From Paenibacillus cymbidii (GTDB taxonomy: Bacteria > Bacillota > Bacilli > Paenibacillales > NBRC-103111), in the NCBI RefSeq assembly GCF_004764705.1, contig NZ_SHLX01000001.1:62001-126000 (forward strand): a stretch of DNA of 64,000 nucleotides, in the 5' to 3' direction. This document shows positions 44,120-52,098 of this stretch, piece after piece. Both the position numbers and the translations under genes were made by a program. Below the pieces are notes generated by a model. It worked only from the letters and a program-made list of their open reading frames with translations, was not told the origin of the DNA and did no database searches. Each line of letters starts with the position of its first letter. Within the stretch, counting starts at the first letter, position 1.

Positions 44120-44877
44120 ATCGGGGGATCGATGTTCCGCCGGGCAAGGTTGCGCTCGTGACCGGAGCGTCCCGCGGCATCGGGGCCGCTATTGCGCTCC
44201 GGCTGGCGGCGGACGGTTTTGCCGTTGCGGTGCATTACCAAACAAGCGGTTCGGCTGCGGCGCAAGTGGCGGAGCAGATCGAGCGAAGCGGCGGGCAAAC
44301 GATGCTCGTGCAGGGGGATGTGTCCGGCCGCGGCGGGATGGAGCCAATCGTGACGGAAGTTGCGGCAAAATGGGGCCGGATCGACGTATTCGTCCCGAAC
44401 GCCGGGATCATGGTCGACGCCGAAATTGCGCATACGACGGACGAGCAATGGGAACGCGTGCTGGCGACCAACCTCGACAGCGCGTTCTACGGTTGCCGGT
44501 CGGTCATCCCGCATATGATCGCAGGCGGCTTCGGCCGGATCGTCGCGATTTCGTCGCAGGCGGCGCTGACGGGTTCGGGCGGCCACGCCCATTATGCCGC
44601 CGCCAAGGCGGGACTGCTCGGATTCGTTTATTCGCTGGCGAAGGAGCTGGGACCGTCCGGCATTACGGTCAATGCGGTGTCGCCGGGGCGAATCGATACC
44701 GACATGCTGGCTGCCCGCAGCGAAGGGCGCATGGAGGAATGGCTCGCGCAAACGCCGCTGCGCAGGCTCGGCCGGCCGGACGAAGTGGCGCATGCGGTTG
44801 CCTTTCTCGCTTCGGACGAAGCGTCGTATATTACCGGGCTGAACCTGCATGTGAACGGCGGCCTGGTGATGGGGTGA
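44107..44877 (+). CDS. Short-chain dehydrogenase/reductase (3-oxoacyl reductase-like)
   Basis: A 256-residue SDR overlapping the previous gene by 13 bp. 'VTGASRGIGAAI' near 18-29, 'NAGIMVD' near 98, Ser in 'AISSQAALTG', Tyr and Lys in 'HYAAAKAG', and 'NAVSPGRIDTDML'; the C-terminus 'ITGLNLHVNGGLVMG' is typical. All catalytic residues of classical SDRs are present. In this context a sugar or sugar-acid oxidoreductase is likelier than a fatty-acid enzyme. Confidence 0.84.
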   Translation: MAAVNRGIDVPPGKVALVTGASRGIGAAIALRLAADGFAVAVHYQTSGSAAAQVAEQIERSGGQTMLVQGDVSGRGGMEPIVTEVAAKWGRIDVFVPNAGIMVDAEIAHTTDEQWERVLATNLDSAFYGCRSVIPHMIAGGFGRIVAISSQAALTGSGGHAHYAAAKAGLLGFVYSLAKELGPSGITVNAVSPGRIDTDMLAARSEGRMEEWLAQTPLRRLGRPDEVAHAVAFLASDEASYITGLNLHVNGGLVMG

Positions 44878-44882
44878 GCGGG

Positions 44883-44957
44883 ATGCGCAAAAAAGACAAA
44901 AAAGGAAAGCCGAAGTTCAAGAAGGATGATGTGCAGATTCGGGGGTTGGCCTTATAA
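44883..44957 (+). CDS. Possible 24-residue lysine-rich small protein
   Basis: An ATG 6 bp after the SDR stop opens a 24-codon frame beginning 'MRKKDKKGKPKFKKDD' and ending 'VQIRGLAL'. A GTGAGCGGG sequence precedes it as a weak ribosome binding site. Ten of the 24 residues are lysine. TATAAT (44953-44958) overlaps the stop codon and may be the -10 box of the next gene. No family is recognised, and chance cannot be excluded. Confidence 0.3.
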   Translation: MRKKDKKGKPKFKKDDVQIRGLAL

Positions 44958-45053
44958 TAAAACCAGAAGGGAGCGGGCAGCCGGTCGTTCGCAAACGGGG
45001 ACTTTTCGCGCTGTTACAATGCCCGTGCACAATACATAGAAGGAGACCTGATT

Positions 45054-46001
45054 ATGGCATCCCTGCAACGATTCGAGCAGAAGAACGCCGCCATTCGCAG
45101 CGCTTTCGAGGAACTGAAACGGAAGTCGCCGGAGCGGCTGAAGCGGCGGCTCGATTTATCCTGGAGCAACTGGGGCTTCGGCATGGAGCCGCTGGCCGCC
45201 AGCGCGGCCCGTCTGCAGCGCGCCGGCATTACGTACATCGAGCTGCACGGCAACCATTACGGCGCCGATCTCGGCTACAAGCCGGCTGAGACGCAACGCA
45301 TTCTGGAAGATAACGGCATTCGGGTCAGCGGCGTTTGCGGCATGTTTTCGGCCGATAACGACTTGTCCAGCAACCGGGCGGTGCACCGGCAGGCGGCTGT
45401 CGATTATTTGAAGCGCGAGCTGGCGTTTACCGAGGAAATGGGCGGCAGCTACATCCTGGTCGTGCCCGGGGCCGTCGGCCGGCCGAAGGCGTACGATGCG
45501 ATGGAGTTTGCCCGCAGCGTGGAGACGCTGCAGCTGGTCGCCGACCTGTTCACGCGGCACCGTGTGAAAGGGGCGATCGAACCGATTCGTTCGGCCGAAG
45601 TCAGCTTCGTGCATACGATCGCCGACGCTCAGGCGTATATTCGCGCCGTCAACCATCCGGGCATCGCCCATATCAATGCCGACGTGTACCACATGCAGGC
45701 GGAAGAAACGCATATCGGCGAAGCGCTGCTCGCCGCGGGCGACCAACTGGTCAATCTGCACATGGCAGACAGCAACCGGTGTGCGCTGGGCGACGGATCG
45801 ATGGACCTGGACACGATCATTATGGCGCTGTACTTGCTTGGCTACAACCGGGAAGGCCGCTTCGTCACGCCGGAGCCGCTCGGACCCGGCGGCGATCCGT
45901 ATCCGGCGATGTACGGCAAGCCCGACCCGGAGAAACTGGAGCAGCTCGTCAGCTCGTCGGCCGCCTACTTCCGCGCGCGCGAGGAAACGCTGCTCGGGTA
46001 A
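45054..46001 (+). CDS. Sugar phosphate isomerase/epimerase (AP endonuclease 2 / xylose isomerase-like TIM barrel)
   Basis: A 315-residue protein behind AAGGAG. The TIM-barrel pattern includes 'YIELHGNHYGADLGYKPAET' near 61-80, 'ILVVPGAVGRPK' near 136, metal ligand Glu in 'VKGAIEPIRSAEV', 'HINADVYHMQAEET', and 'NLHMADSNRCALGDG' near 235. This is the arrangement of D-tagatose 3-epimerase-like ketose epimerases and inosose isomerases. It probably interconverts the sugar handled by the upstream kinase or dehydrogenases. Confidence 0.8.
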   Translation: MASLQRFEQKNAAIRSAFEELKRKSPERLKRRLDLSWSNWGFGMEPLAASAARLQRAGITYIELHGNHYGADLGYKPAETQRILEDNGIRVSGVCGMFSADNDLSSNRAVHRQAAVDYLKRELAFTEEMGGSYILVVPGAVGRPKAYDAMEFARSVETLQLVADLFTRHRVKGAIEPIRSAEVSFVHTIADAQAYIRAVNHPGIAHINADVYHMQAEETHIGEALLAAGDQLVNLHMADSNRCALGDGSMDLDTIIMALYLLGYNREGRFVTPEPLGPGGDPYPAMYGKPDPEKLEQLVSSSAAYFRAREETLLG

Positions 46002-46128
46002 ATCGCGATAATAGCAGAATCGTATAGGAACATGACATCATCGTTGATTCCGTCCGCCGGCGCAAATCGGTATCATGTACGTATGAAGCGTGCTTGTTAC
46101 CATTTCAGGCAAAAAGGTGGAGAGCAGA

Positions 46129-46941
46129 ATGACTTATGCACTGCAAACCTTGACGGAAGAGCAGAAGCGGCAATTTGAAACCGATGGGTATTTGGTAGTG
46201 AAAGGGTTGTTTACGCCGGACGATGTCAAGACAATCGTGAACATATTCGATGAAATCAGCCATGAAGTGATTCCCGGCCATTTCGTGCCGGACCTTTCCG
46301 CGGAAAACACCGATCCGTTGAAGCGATATCCGCGCGTGATGCACCCGCACCGGTTCAACCAGACGGCCAAAAACTACATGCTGCACAAACCGGTGATGGA
46401 CGTGCTCGGCGATTTGTACGAAGAGGAGCCGCTTGCGGCGCAGAGCATGTTTTACTTCAAGCCGCCGGGCGCGCGCGGACAGGCGCTGCACCAGGACAAT
46501 TTCTACCTGAAGGTCGAACCGGGCAACTGCATTGCCGCCTGGACGGCGATTGACGCGGCCGACGAGGAGAACGGCGGTTTGCTGGTTGTGCCGAAGACGC
46601 ACGATTACGATATCGTGTGCCCGGATTCTGCGGACGAGAACGAATCGTTCACGAACCATTTCGTCAAGCCGCCGAAAGACCAGAAGGCGGTGCCGGTTCG
46701 TCTCGACGCCGGCGACGTGCTGTTCTTCAACGGCAACCTGATTCACGGCTCGTACCGCAACAAAACGAAGGACCGGTTCCGCCGGGCGTTCATTTGCCAC
46801 TACGCCAACAACTCGGCGACCAGCATCAGCGAATATTACCGGCCGCTGTTCCATGCGGACGGTACCGAAGCGAACCATCTGGAACCGAGCTTGAACGGCG
46901 GACCGTGCGGCATCGAGTTCCAAGGCGACGTGTATCACTAA
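46129..46941 (+). CDS. Phytanoyl-CoA dioxygenase (PhyH)-family Fe(II)/2-oxoglutarate oxygenase
   Basis: A 270-residue enzyme from ATG 46129, with AGGTGGAG upstream; an in-frame GTG at 46090 has no ribosome binding site. The iron-binding facial triad is seen as 'ALHQDNFY' (HxD near 123-125) and 'LIHGSYRNKT' (His near 205), followed by 'FRRAFICHYANNS' with the 2-oxoglutarate-binding Arg. It should hydroxylate a small substrate with O2 and 2-oxoglutarate. Genes of this family often sit in sugar and inositol clusters of Paenibacillaceae, but substrates are unknown. A strong terminator follows. Confidence 0.83.
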   Translation: MTYALQTLTEEQKRQFETDGYLVVKGLFTPDDVKTIVNIFDEISHEVIPGHFVPDLSAENTDPLKRYPRVMHPHRFNQTAKNYMLHKPVMDVLGDLYEEEPLAAQSMFYFKPPGARGQALHQDNFYLKVEPGNCIAAWTAIDAADEENGGLLVVPKTHDYDIVCPDSADENESFTNHFVKPPKDQKAVPVRLDAGDVLFFNGNLIHGSYRNKTKDRFRRAFICHYANNSATSISEYYRPLFHADGTEANHLEPSLNGGPCGIEFQGDVYH

Positions 46942-46958
46942 ATGCGGCATACAGCGCG

Positions 46959-46989
46959 GGTCGGCTCCCGGTACGGGGGCCGGCCTTTT
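46959..46989 (+). terminator. Terminator after the PhyH gene
   Basis: A 10-bp stem (46959-46968 / 46976-46985, including two G-T pairs) with a 7-base loop is followed by TTTT (46986-46989). Confidence 0.85.
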
Positions 46990-47024
46990 CTCGATAGTAA
47001 AAACAAAGGCGATCAACCAAAACC

Positions 47025-47219
47025 AAAATAGCCCATGAAAAATGGCCTATTTGCCCCAAATCGTCCGGCTCGGGGAAATAACCAGTGAAAACACTGGTTA
47101 TTTGCCTCAGATCGCCTACAAATCGGCACTTCAAGCGAAATAGCCAGTGATTTCGCTGGTTATTTTGAAGAGGCTGCCCGTTTTTGGAGAAATAGGCAAG
47201 AAAATAGGGCTTGTTTTGC
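47025..47219. repeat. Four-dyad intergenic repeat block, copy 3
   Basis: Dyad cores at 47029, 47079, 47141 and 47193 (spacings 50, 62 and 52). Unit 1 has CCCAT/ATGGC arms, unit 2 is ACCAGTG-aaaa-CACTGGT (the outer pair changed on both arms relative to other copies, a compensatory change), unit 3 is CCAGTG-attt-CGCTGG, and unit 4 is degenerate. It begins the 1.4-kb gene-free region between convergent genes. Confidence 0.9.
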
Positions 47220-47225
47220 AAGGGG

Positions 47226-47359
47226 GTAGTTGGCGGAGGAGTGAATAGAGCGCATGAAGCAAATTGTCTGCTCCATGATAGGCAGTCCTCCCTCACAAGG
47301 CCAGCCTTCCCTTGCATCGGCCCCGCCCCAATGGAGGCTTGGCAGTTGCCGGCCAAGCC
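47226..47359 (+). other. Repeated element A ending in conserved hairpin
   Basis: Directly after repeat block copy 3. It begins TAGTTGGCGGAGG, contains a 'TGCATCGGCC' segment and ends with the perfect 8-bp hairpin GGCTTGGC-agttgccg-GCCAAGCC (47336-47359). A diverged copy lies at 48001-48126 with the same order of motifs and the same stem. It may be a structured RNA or a remnant mobile repeat. No coding frame looks real. Confidence 0.55.
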
Positions 47360-47706
47360 AGATTGCTGGGCGCGGCATTGCGTTTGCCCCGATGGCCGCG
47401 GGGCAAAAAAAGCAACATTGCACGCTTGGGCGGCGTTTGGCGAGCGTGGCAGGAAAGCAGCATTTCACTCGCGGTCCGCTGCGTGGAAGGGTTGCTTCTC
47501 CGATCGCTTGTTGTTTTCGGATGCCCGGAATTAACGAGGCCAAGGAAGCCATTCGAAAACAAAGGCGAACGCTGGCGCTTCTCCGGAGCAACCCTTCCGC
47601 TCCGCTCTCGGCGTGAAACACCGTTGCTTGTGTGCGGGTTCAAGAAGCCACTATCCTGCGAACCTCTATTGCGGCCGCGGCATCATGCAGGCTGGGTCAC
47701 TGACCC
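47360..47706. other. Gene-free segment with a long interrupted inverted repeat
   Basis: No convincing gene: the frames here have no good start, ribosome binding site or recognisable domain. A roughly 15-bp inverted repeat (GGAAGGGTTGCT at 47485 and its complement ending at 47598) encloses about 80 bp. A short GC-rich dyad followed by seven A lies near 47390-47408. Confidence 0.5.
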
Positions 47707-47900
47707 AAATAGCCAGTGAAAAATGGCTTATTTGCCCGATTTCGGGTGCCTCTACGGAAATAGCCAGTGAAAACATGGCCTATTTGCTCCGCCAGGCCCC
47801 GAAATCAGGCCTTTTGGCCGAAATAGCCAGTGATTTCACTGGCTATTTCGGAGAGACGGCCCATTTTTAGCGAAATAGGCCATAAAACACGGCCTAATTC
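47707..47900. repeat. Four-dyad intergenic repeat block, copy 4
   Basis: Dyad cores at 47710, 47761, 47824 and 47876 (spacings 51, 63 and 52). Unit 3 is a perfect CCAGTG-attt-CACTGG; units 1 and 2 have mixed CCAGTG/ATGGC and CCAGTG/ATGGCC arms, as if their halves were exchanged between unit types. The long spacer contains its own small dyad (AGGCC...GGCCT). Confidence 0.9.
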
Positions 47901-48000
47901 TGCCATTGCTATCCGTCGCTGGCCCCGGACGTCGCTGCAAGGCTAGAAATCAGCCTGGTTTCGATCCGACGCGGGATCGGAGCGGCACGAAAGCCAATAG

Positions 48001-48126
48001 TTAGTTGGCGGAGGGGGGGAATGCGGCGTGTTGTGCAACGTGCCTGCTTGGCGAGCGGCAAGTGTCGCGAGGCCGGCCGCGTGCATCGGCCGGTCGGGGG
48101 TCGGCTTGGCAGCAGCCGGCCAAGCC
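48001..48126 (+). other. Repeated element B ending in conserved hairpin
   Basis: Diverged copy of the element at 47226: the same TTAGTTGGCGGAGG opening, the same 'TGCATCGGCC' segment and the same 8-bp stem GGCTTGGC / GCCAAGCC (48103-48126) with loop AGCAGCCG against AGTTGCCG in the first copy. It lies about 100 bp after repeat block copy 4. Confidence 0.55.
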
Positions 48127-48344
48127 GGGGAAGGCTAAGGCGGCTGCAAGGGTAGCCGCCACGGCGCTCTGCCATCCGGCGCAAGAAGGGGCGGCGATCC
48201 AGAGAGGCCGTGCGCCGGCGGCGGTGCGCAGCGGGATGTTAAAAAGCTGGGCGAGGGGCGGGAGCAGGTTTCGCCGGATGTTCGCCGTTTGCTTCCGTGC
48301 TGTTCGCCATCAGCTCGCCGGATGTTCACCGTTAACGTGAGCAG
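48127..48344. other. Gene-free segment with 19-bp direct repeats
   Basis: Between element B and the end of the minus-strand regulator gene. TCGCCGGATGTTC[G/A]CCGTT occurs at 48271-48289 and 48315-48333 with one mismatch. No gene or clear terminator is seen. Confidence 0.5.
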
Positions 48345-49985
48345 TTACTTGCCGCGCATGTACTTTTTCGCATACGATTGCGGTGTTTCGCCGACGATGT
48401 CCTTGAACACCTTGAAAAAATAGCTGTAGTTGTTGAAGCCGAGTCCGCGGTACAGCTCCTTGATCGTGTGGTCGCCGCTTTCGATATATTGCTTGCTCAG
48501 CTCGATCTTGTGGTGATTGATCGACTCGGTGAAGCTCATGCCTGTCTCTTCCTTGAACAGCCGGCTTAAATACGACGGTGTGATGCCGATCGTGGCCGCG
48601 GCCTCCTCCAGCGTCACGCCGTCGCGATAATGCGCGCGAATCAGGCTCATCGCTTCCTCCACATGCTTCGAATATTTGCCTTCGATCTGCCGCTCGCCGA
48701 TCAAGGCGACCAGTCGTCCGAAGATCGTCTTCACCCAGGCGCGCACCTCGTCCGACCGCTCCAGCTTCGGCCGTTTGTCCGCCAGATCGGCGGCGATCCA
48801 GCCGACATCGGCGCCGCCCTTCTTGCCGACGCGGTGGGCCAAATGCACAAGCTCCTCGACCAGCGCGACGAATTGCGCATACGAGCCCGCTCTCCTGGCG
48901 AATGCGTCGAACGCGTCGTCGACGATTCGTTCGATCTGCACCTGGCTGCTGACGACGATCGCCGCCAGCAGCTCCTTCTCCTGCTTGATCGTCAGCGCGG
49001 CCGTCCTTCCTGTGGCGGGGGCGGCTGCCGACAGCGAAACAGCCGCGATTTGCGCCGCGGGATGGCTGCCGAGCTCGGCAAGCCTGCGGTCGAGCGCCTC
49101 GTGAGCCAGCACGCAGTAAGCGCGCAGCTTGCCGGCCGGCCCATGGCATACCGGGCTGCTGCCGAAGGCGGCGCCCATGTTGAATACGAGCCGCAGCGTG
49201 CGGCCGATCTTGTCGGTCAGCGCCTGTACGGACTGGCGGATTGGCGCTTCGCTGCGATATGCCTCGTAGGAAAGCAGAAAAACGATGCGCCCGCTTCCGG
49301 CATCGAACGAAACGTAAGCGGAAGCCGGGTCGCCCGCCAGCTGGCGGCACAGCTCGACGACAGAGCGCAGGAACAGTGCGGTCCCGGTGTTCCCGTCCTC
49401 GGAATCGCCAGCCGGGCTGCCTGCCAACTGGACGGGATGGAGCGGCTGCATCGCCAGCACGACGGCGTTTCCGGCGAACGGGCGCAGCAGGGCGGCCGCT
49501 TCGCTGCCGGGCGGCGGAAGCGGCGCGCCGTCTTCTTGCAGCAGCCGGTCGACAATCGCCGCCGCATGTCCAGAACGGCCTGCCCACGATTCGCCGGAGC
49601 CGGCCGGCTTGACGCGGGCGGAGGCGCGGTTCAGCACGCCGAGCAGCATGTCCGCGTCGAGCCGGTGCTTGAGCACGTAGTCGACCGCTCCGCTGCTCAT
49701 CGTATCGCGCACGTAATCGTACTTGTCGTAATTGCTCAGCACGACGACCGCCACTTCCGGGCAATGCTCGCTGATATACCGGCAGAGCGAAACGCCGTCC
49801 ATATGGGGCATGTCGATGTCAACCAGCGCGATATGCGGGTTCAGTTCGCCGATCAGGCGAATCGCCTTGATACCGTCCTCGGCTTCTCCGCACAGCGCAA
49901 AGCCGAACGCTTCCCAATCGATCGCCGACCGCAGCGCATTGCGGGCGAGCAATTCGTCGTCTACGATCAGCACCCGTCTGAACAT
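48345..49985 (-). CDS. Response regulator with AraC-type DNA-binding domain (YesN-like), system 4
   Basis: A 546-residue regulator. Receiver domain at 1-120 with 'VLIVDDELLA', phospho-acceptor D56 in 'ALVDIDMPHMDG' and Lys in 'VDYVLKHRL'. A long central region leads to two HTH motifs at about 440-545 ('LEEAAATIGITPSYLSRLF' and 'IKELYRGLGFNNYSYFFKVF'), ending 'VGETPQSYAKKYMRGK'. The start overlaps the last 19 bases of the kinase gene, so the two are translated together. It should activate the divergent permease and binding-protein operon. Confidence 0.9.
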   Translation of the reverse strand: MFRRVLIVDDELLARNALRSAIDWEAFGFALCGEAEDGIKAIRLIGELNPHIALVDIDMPHMDGVSLCRYISEHCPEVAVVVLSNYDKYDYVRDTMSSGAVDYVLKHRLDADMLLGVLNRASARVKPAGSGESWAGRSGHAAAIVDRLLQEDGAPLPPPGSEAAALLRPFAGNAVVLAMQPLHPVQLAGSPAGDSEDGNTGTALFLRSVVELCRQLAGDPASAYVSFDAGSGRIVFLLSYEAYRSEAPIRQSVQALTDKIGRTLRLVFNMGAAFGSSPVCHGPAGKLRAYCVLAHEALDRRLAELGSHPAAQIAAVSLSAAAPATGRTAALTIKQEKELLAAIVVSSQVQIERIVDDAFDAFARRAGSYAQFVALVEELVHLAHRVGKKGGADVGWIAADLADKRPKLERSDEVRAWVKTIFGRLVALIGERQIEGKYSKHVEEAMSLIRAHYRDGVTLEEAAATIGITPSYLSRLFKEETGMSFTESINHHKIELSKQYIESGDHTIKELYRGLGFNNYSYFFKVFKDIVGETPQSYAKKYMRGK

Positions 49986-51826
49986 GGCGGCGCCTCCATT
50001 TCTGCATCCGGTTTGTTTCGGTCTCCGATCTGCGCAGGCTGCCGGCGCACAATAGGAATAGCAAGCTCGACGGTCGTATACATGCCGGGTTCGCTGATCA
50101 GCTTGAGCCCGTATTCGTCGCCATATGTCATGCGGATGCGTTCATGTACGTTGCGGATCCCCATGCCGCTGAAGCTTCTTTCGCCACCGCCCGTTTCCAT
50201 GGCCCGTTCGATCTGGCCGGCGTTCATGCCGATGCCGTTGTCGGTCACTTCGAGCTTGATTCGTCCGAATTCCCCGTATATCCGCACCGTCACGCGCAGC
50301 GGTTTGTCCGTATCGCCGGCGCCGTGAATAAGCGCGTTCTCCACGATCGGCTGCAGCACCAGTTTGATCGTCAGAAATTCGAGCACGTCCTCCTCCACCT
50401 CGAACGCAAACTCGATCCGATCCAAATATTTGTACCGCTGAACCCCGATATAGGCTTGCAGATGCCGCAGCTCCTCGCGAATCGTAACGACTTCCCGCGT
50501 GTGGCCGAGCGTCATGCGCAGCAAGTCGACGAACGAACCGGTCAATTCCTCGATATTGCGCACGCCTTGCATCCGGGCGAGATTATGGATCGTCCCGAGC
50601 GTGTTGTAGATGAAATGCGGTTTGATCTGCGCTTGCAGCGCCGCCAGCTCCGCGTCCCGTTTGCCCTTTTCGCTGACCACGATATCGTGCATCAGCGCAT
50701 CGATATTGTTCATCATCCGGTTGAAGCCTTCGCTGAGCTCGCCGATTTCGTCCCGCGAGCGCACGCGCGGACGGGCGCGCAGATTGCCTTCGCGCACCTT
50801 CCTCATCGTCAGGCTGAGATGCTTGAGCCCGTGCGTCATCCGGTTGGACAGGGCGATGGAAACGAGTAAAACGAGGATGAAGACGACCAGCGCCAACTGT
50901 ATGATCATGCGGCGGGTATCCGCGGCCTCCTTCAGCAGGGTATGGTAAGGAATCAGCCCGAGCGTCAGCCAGCCTGTCGTTTCCGACACGTACTGCACGG
51001 CCATGTATTTGTCGCCATTGAGCGCAATGACCTGGTGCCGCAGCCTGGGTTCCGCTTCGTGCGGGGCTTCGAAGTAAGACGCAAGCTCCGATTCCTGCAG
51101 CCCGGCCGCGGCATCGACCCGCTCCGGCCGAAAAATGATGTTGCCGAGCGGGTCCGCGACATAAAACAAGCTTTCGGCTACCGGCTTGATGTCGAATATT
51201 TTGCCGATGAACGTTTTGTCGAAATCGATCATCGCCACTCCGACCGGCTGGTTGTTTCGGCGGATGATCCGCGTGAACGAGATGCTGCCGCGTTCGGGCG
51301 CGTCGATCAGAATCTGCTTGTCCTTGGAAGCGGCCGCCTGGGCAAACCACGGCTGGTCGACGACGGAGCGAAACAGCATGTTGCCGCCGGCGGAAAAGAT
51401 GTTGCCGTTCAAGCCGATGACGGAAATGCGGGAAATGTATGTTTTGTAAGCGAGAAGGGAGGCAAGAAAGCTTTCGGCGTTCTGCCGCTCGCGGAAGCCT
51501 TCGTAGGAAACCGGGTCCTTGCGGCTGACTACCGGATCGATTACGGATTCGTTGCTCGTGACGAGGACCGTGCTGATTTTTACGATATCGCCGAAAATCA
51601 TTTCGAAGTTTTCATTGGCATGCGTAACCGAGTCGGAAACGTAGGTTACGGCGTTCGTCTCGATGGTGCGCGAGAAGCGCAAGTACATCGTCAGCGAAAC
51701 GGCCGTTATCGAAAGCAGCACGACGACGGCGAACGTGACGAATATTTTGGCCTGGATGCTGCCCGGGTAATGCAGCAGGCTTCTTGCGAACCGGAAGCTC
51801 CCGTCGACGGCGTTGCGCACACTCAT
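49967..51826 (-). CDS. Sensor histidine kinase (YesM-like), system 4
   Basis: A 619-residue kinase. ATG 51826 follows GGGAGG; longer starts would run through the promoter at 51879. Membrane segments near 26-49 and 303-325 flank a double-Cache-like extracellular sensor. HAMP-like linker, then 'QIKPHFIYNTLGTI' near 400 (K replaces the commoner N, a known variant), and a HATPase domain with 'LQPIVENALIHG', 'VTDNGIGM' and 'GMGIRNVHERI'. It probably senses the substrate of the adjacent importer. Confidence 0.9.
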   Translation of the reverse strand: MSVRNAVDGSFRFARSLLHYPGSIQAKIFVTFAVVVLLSITAVSLTMYLRFSRTIETNAVTYVSDSVTHANENFEMIFGDIVKISTVLVTSNESVIDPVVSRKDPVSYEGFRERQNAESFLASLLAYKTYISRISVIGLNGNIFSAGGNMLFRSVVDQPWFAQAAASKDKQILIDAPERGSISFTRIIRRNNQPVGVAMIDFDKTFIGKIFDIKPVAESLFYVADPLGNIIFRPERVDAAAGLQESELASYFEAPHEAEPRLRHQVIALNGDKYMAVQYVSETTGWLTLGLIPYHTLLKEAADTRRMIIQLALVVFILVLLVSIALSNRMTHGLKHLSLTMRKVREGNLRARPRVRSRDEIGELSEGFNRMMNNIDALMHDIVVSEKGKRDAELAALQAQIKPHFIYNTLGTIHNLARMQGVRNIEELTGSFVDLLRMTLGHTREVVTIREELRHLQAYIGVQRYKYLDRIEFAFEVEEDVLEFLTIKLVLQPIVENALIHGAGDTDKPLRVTVRIYGEFGRIKLEVTDNGIGMNAGQIERAMETGGGERSFSGMGIRNVHERIRMTYGDEYGLKLISEPGMYTTVELAIPIVRRQPAQIGDRNKPDAEMEAPPCSDGC

Positions 51827-51878
51827 GAAAGCGCCTCCCGGAAAGCGGATGATCAGGGCCTTACAGCCGAGTGACCCT

Positions 51879-51907
51879 ATTGTAATCACATTCCCTCCCG
51901 CCGTCAA
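51879..51907 (-). promoter_or_regulatory. Promoter of the system 4 kinase-regulator operon
   Basis: On the minus strand TTGACG (51907-51902) and TACAAT (51884-51879) are separated by exactly 17 bp, about 52 bp before the kinase start. This is the best sigma-A-like match in the window. Confidence 0.75.
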
Positions 51908-51953
51908 TCGGGCTTCCCCATGAATCTCCCCAGTGCGAATATGTGGAATCGTT

Positions 51954-51997
51954 GTGCATATATTTGCACTTTTCGCGCGAATGACTGCGCTTACAAT
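51954..51997 (+). promoter_or_regulatory. Regulatory region of the system 4 permease operon
   Basis: A TACAAT box (51992-51997) lacks a good -35 at 17 bp; instead a dyad GTGCA-N6-TGCAC (51954-51969) lies in the -25 to -40 region relative to it. A weak -35 replaced by a dyad is what an AraC-type activator such as the system 4 regulator would need. The site lies between the divergent operons. Confidence 0.45.
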
Positions 51998-52098
51998 GAC
52001 CATAGACACAACGCGGCGAACGGATGCCGAACCGGGAGAAGGCAGGCGCGGCACTCCGGGGCGGCAGGACGTTGTCGCGCAAAGGAGCCTCTGACGCG

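Noticed and set aside
44107..44877. Fatty-acid FabG
   Set aside because: The classical SDR pattern fits FabG, but the gene sits in a sugar-acid cluster without any fatty-acid genes.
47312..47719. 135-codon + strand frame in the gene-free region
   Set aside because: No ribosome binding site, unusual composition, and it covers the hairpin element and runs into a dyad of repeat block copy 4.
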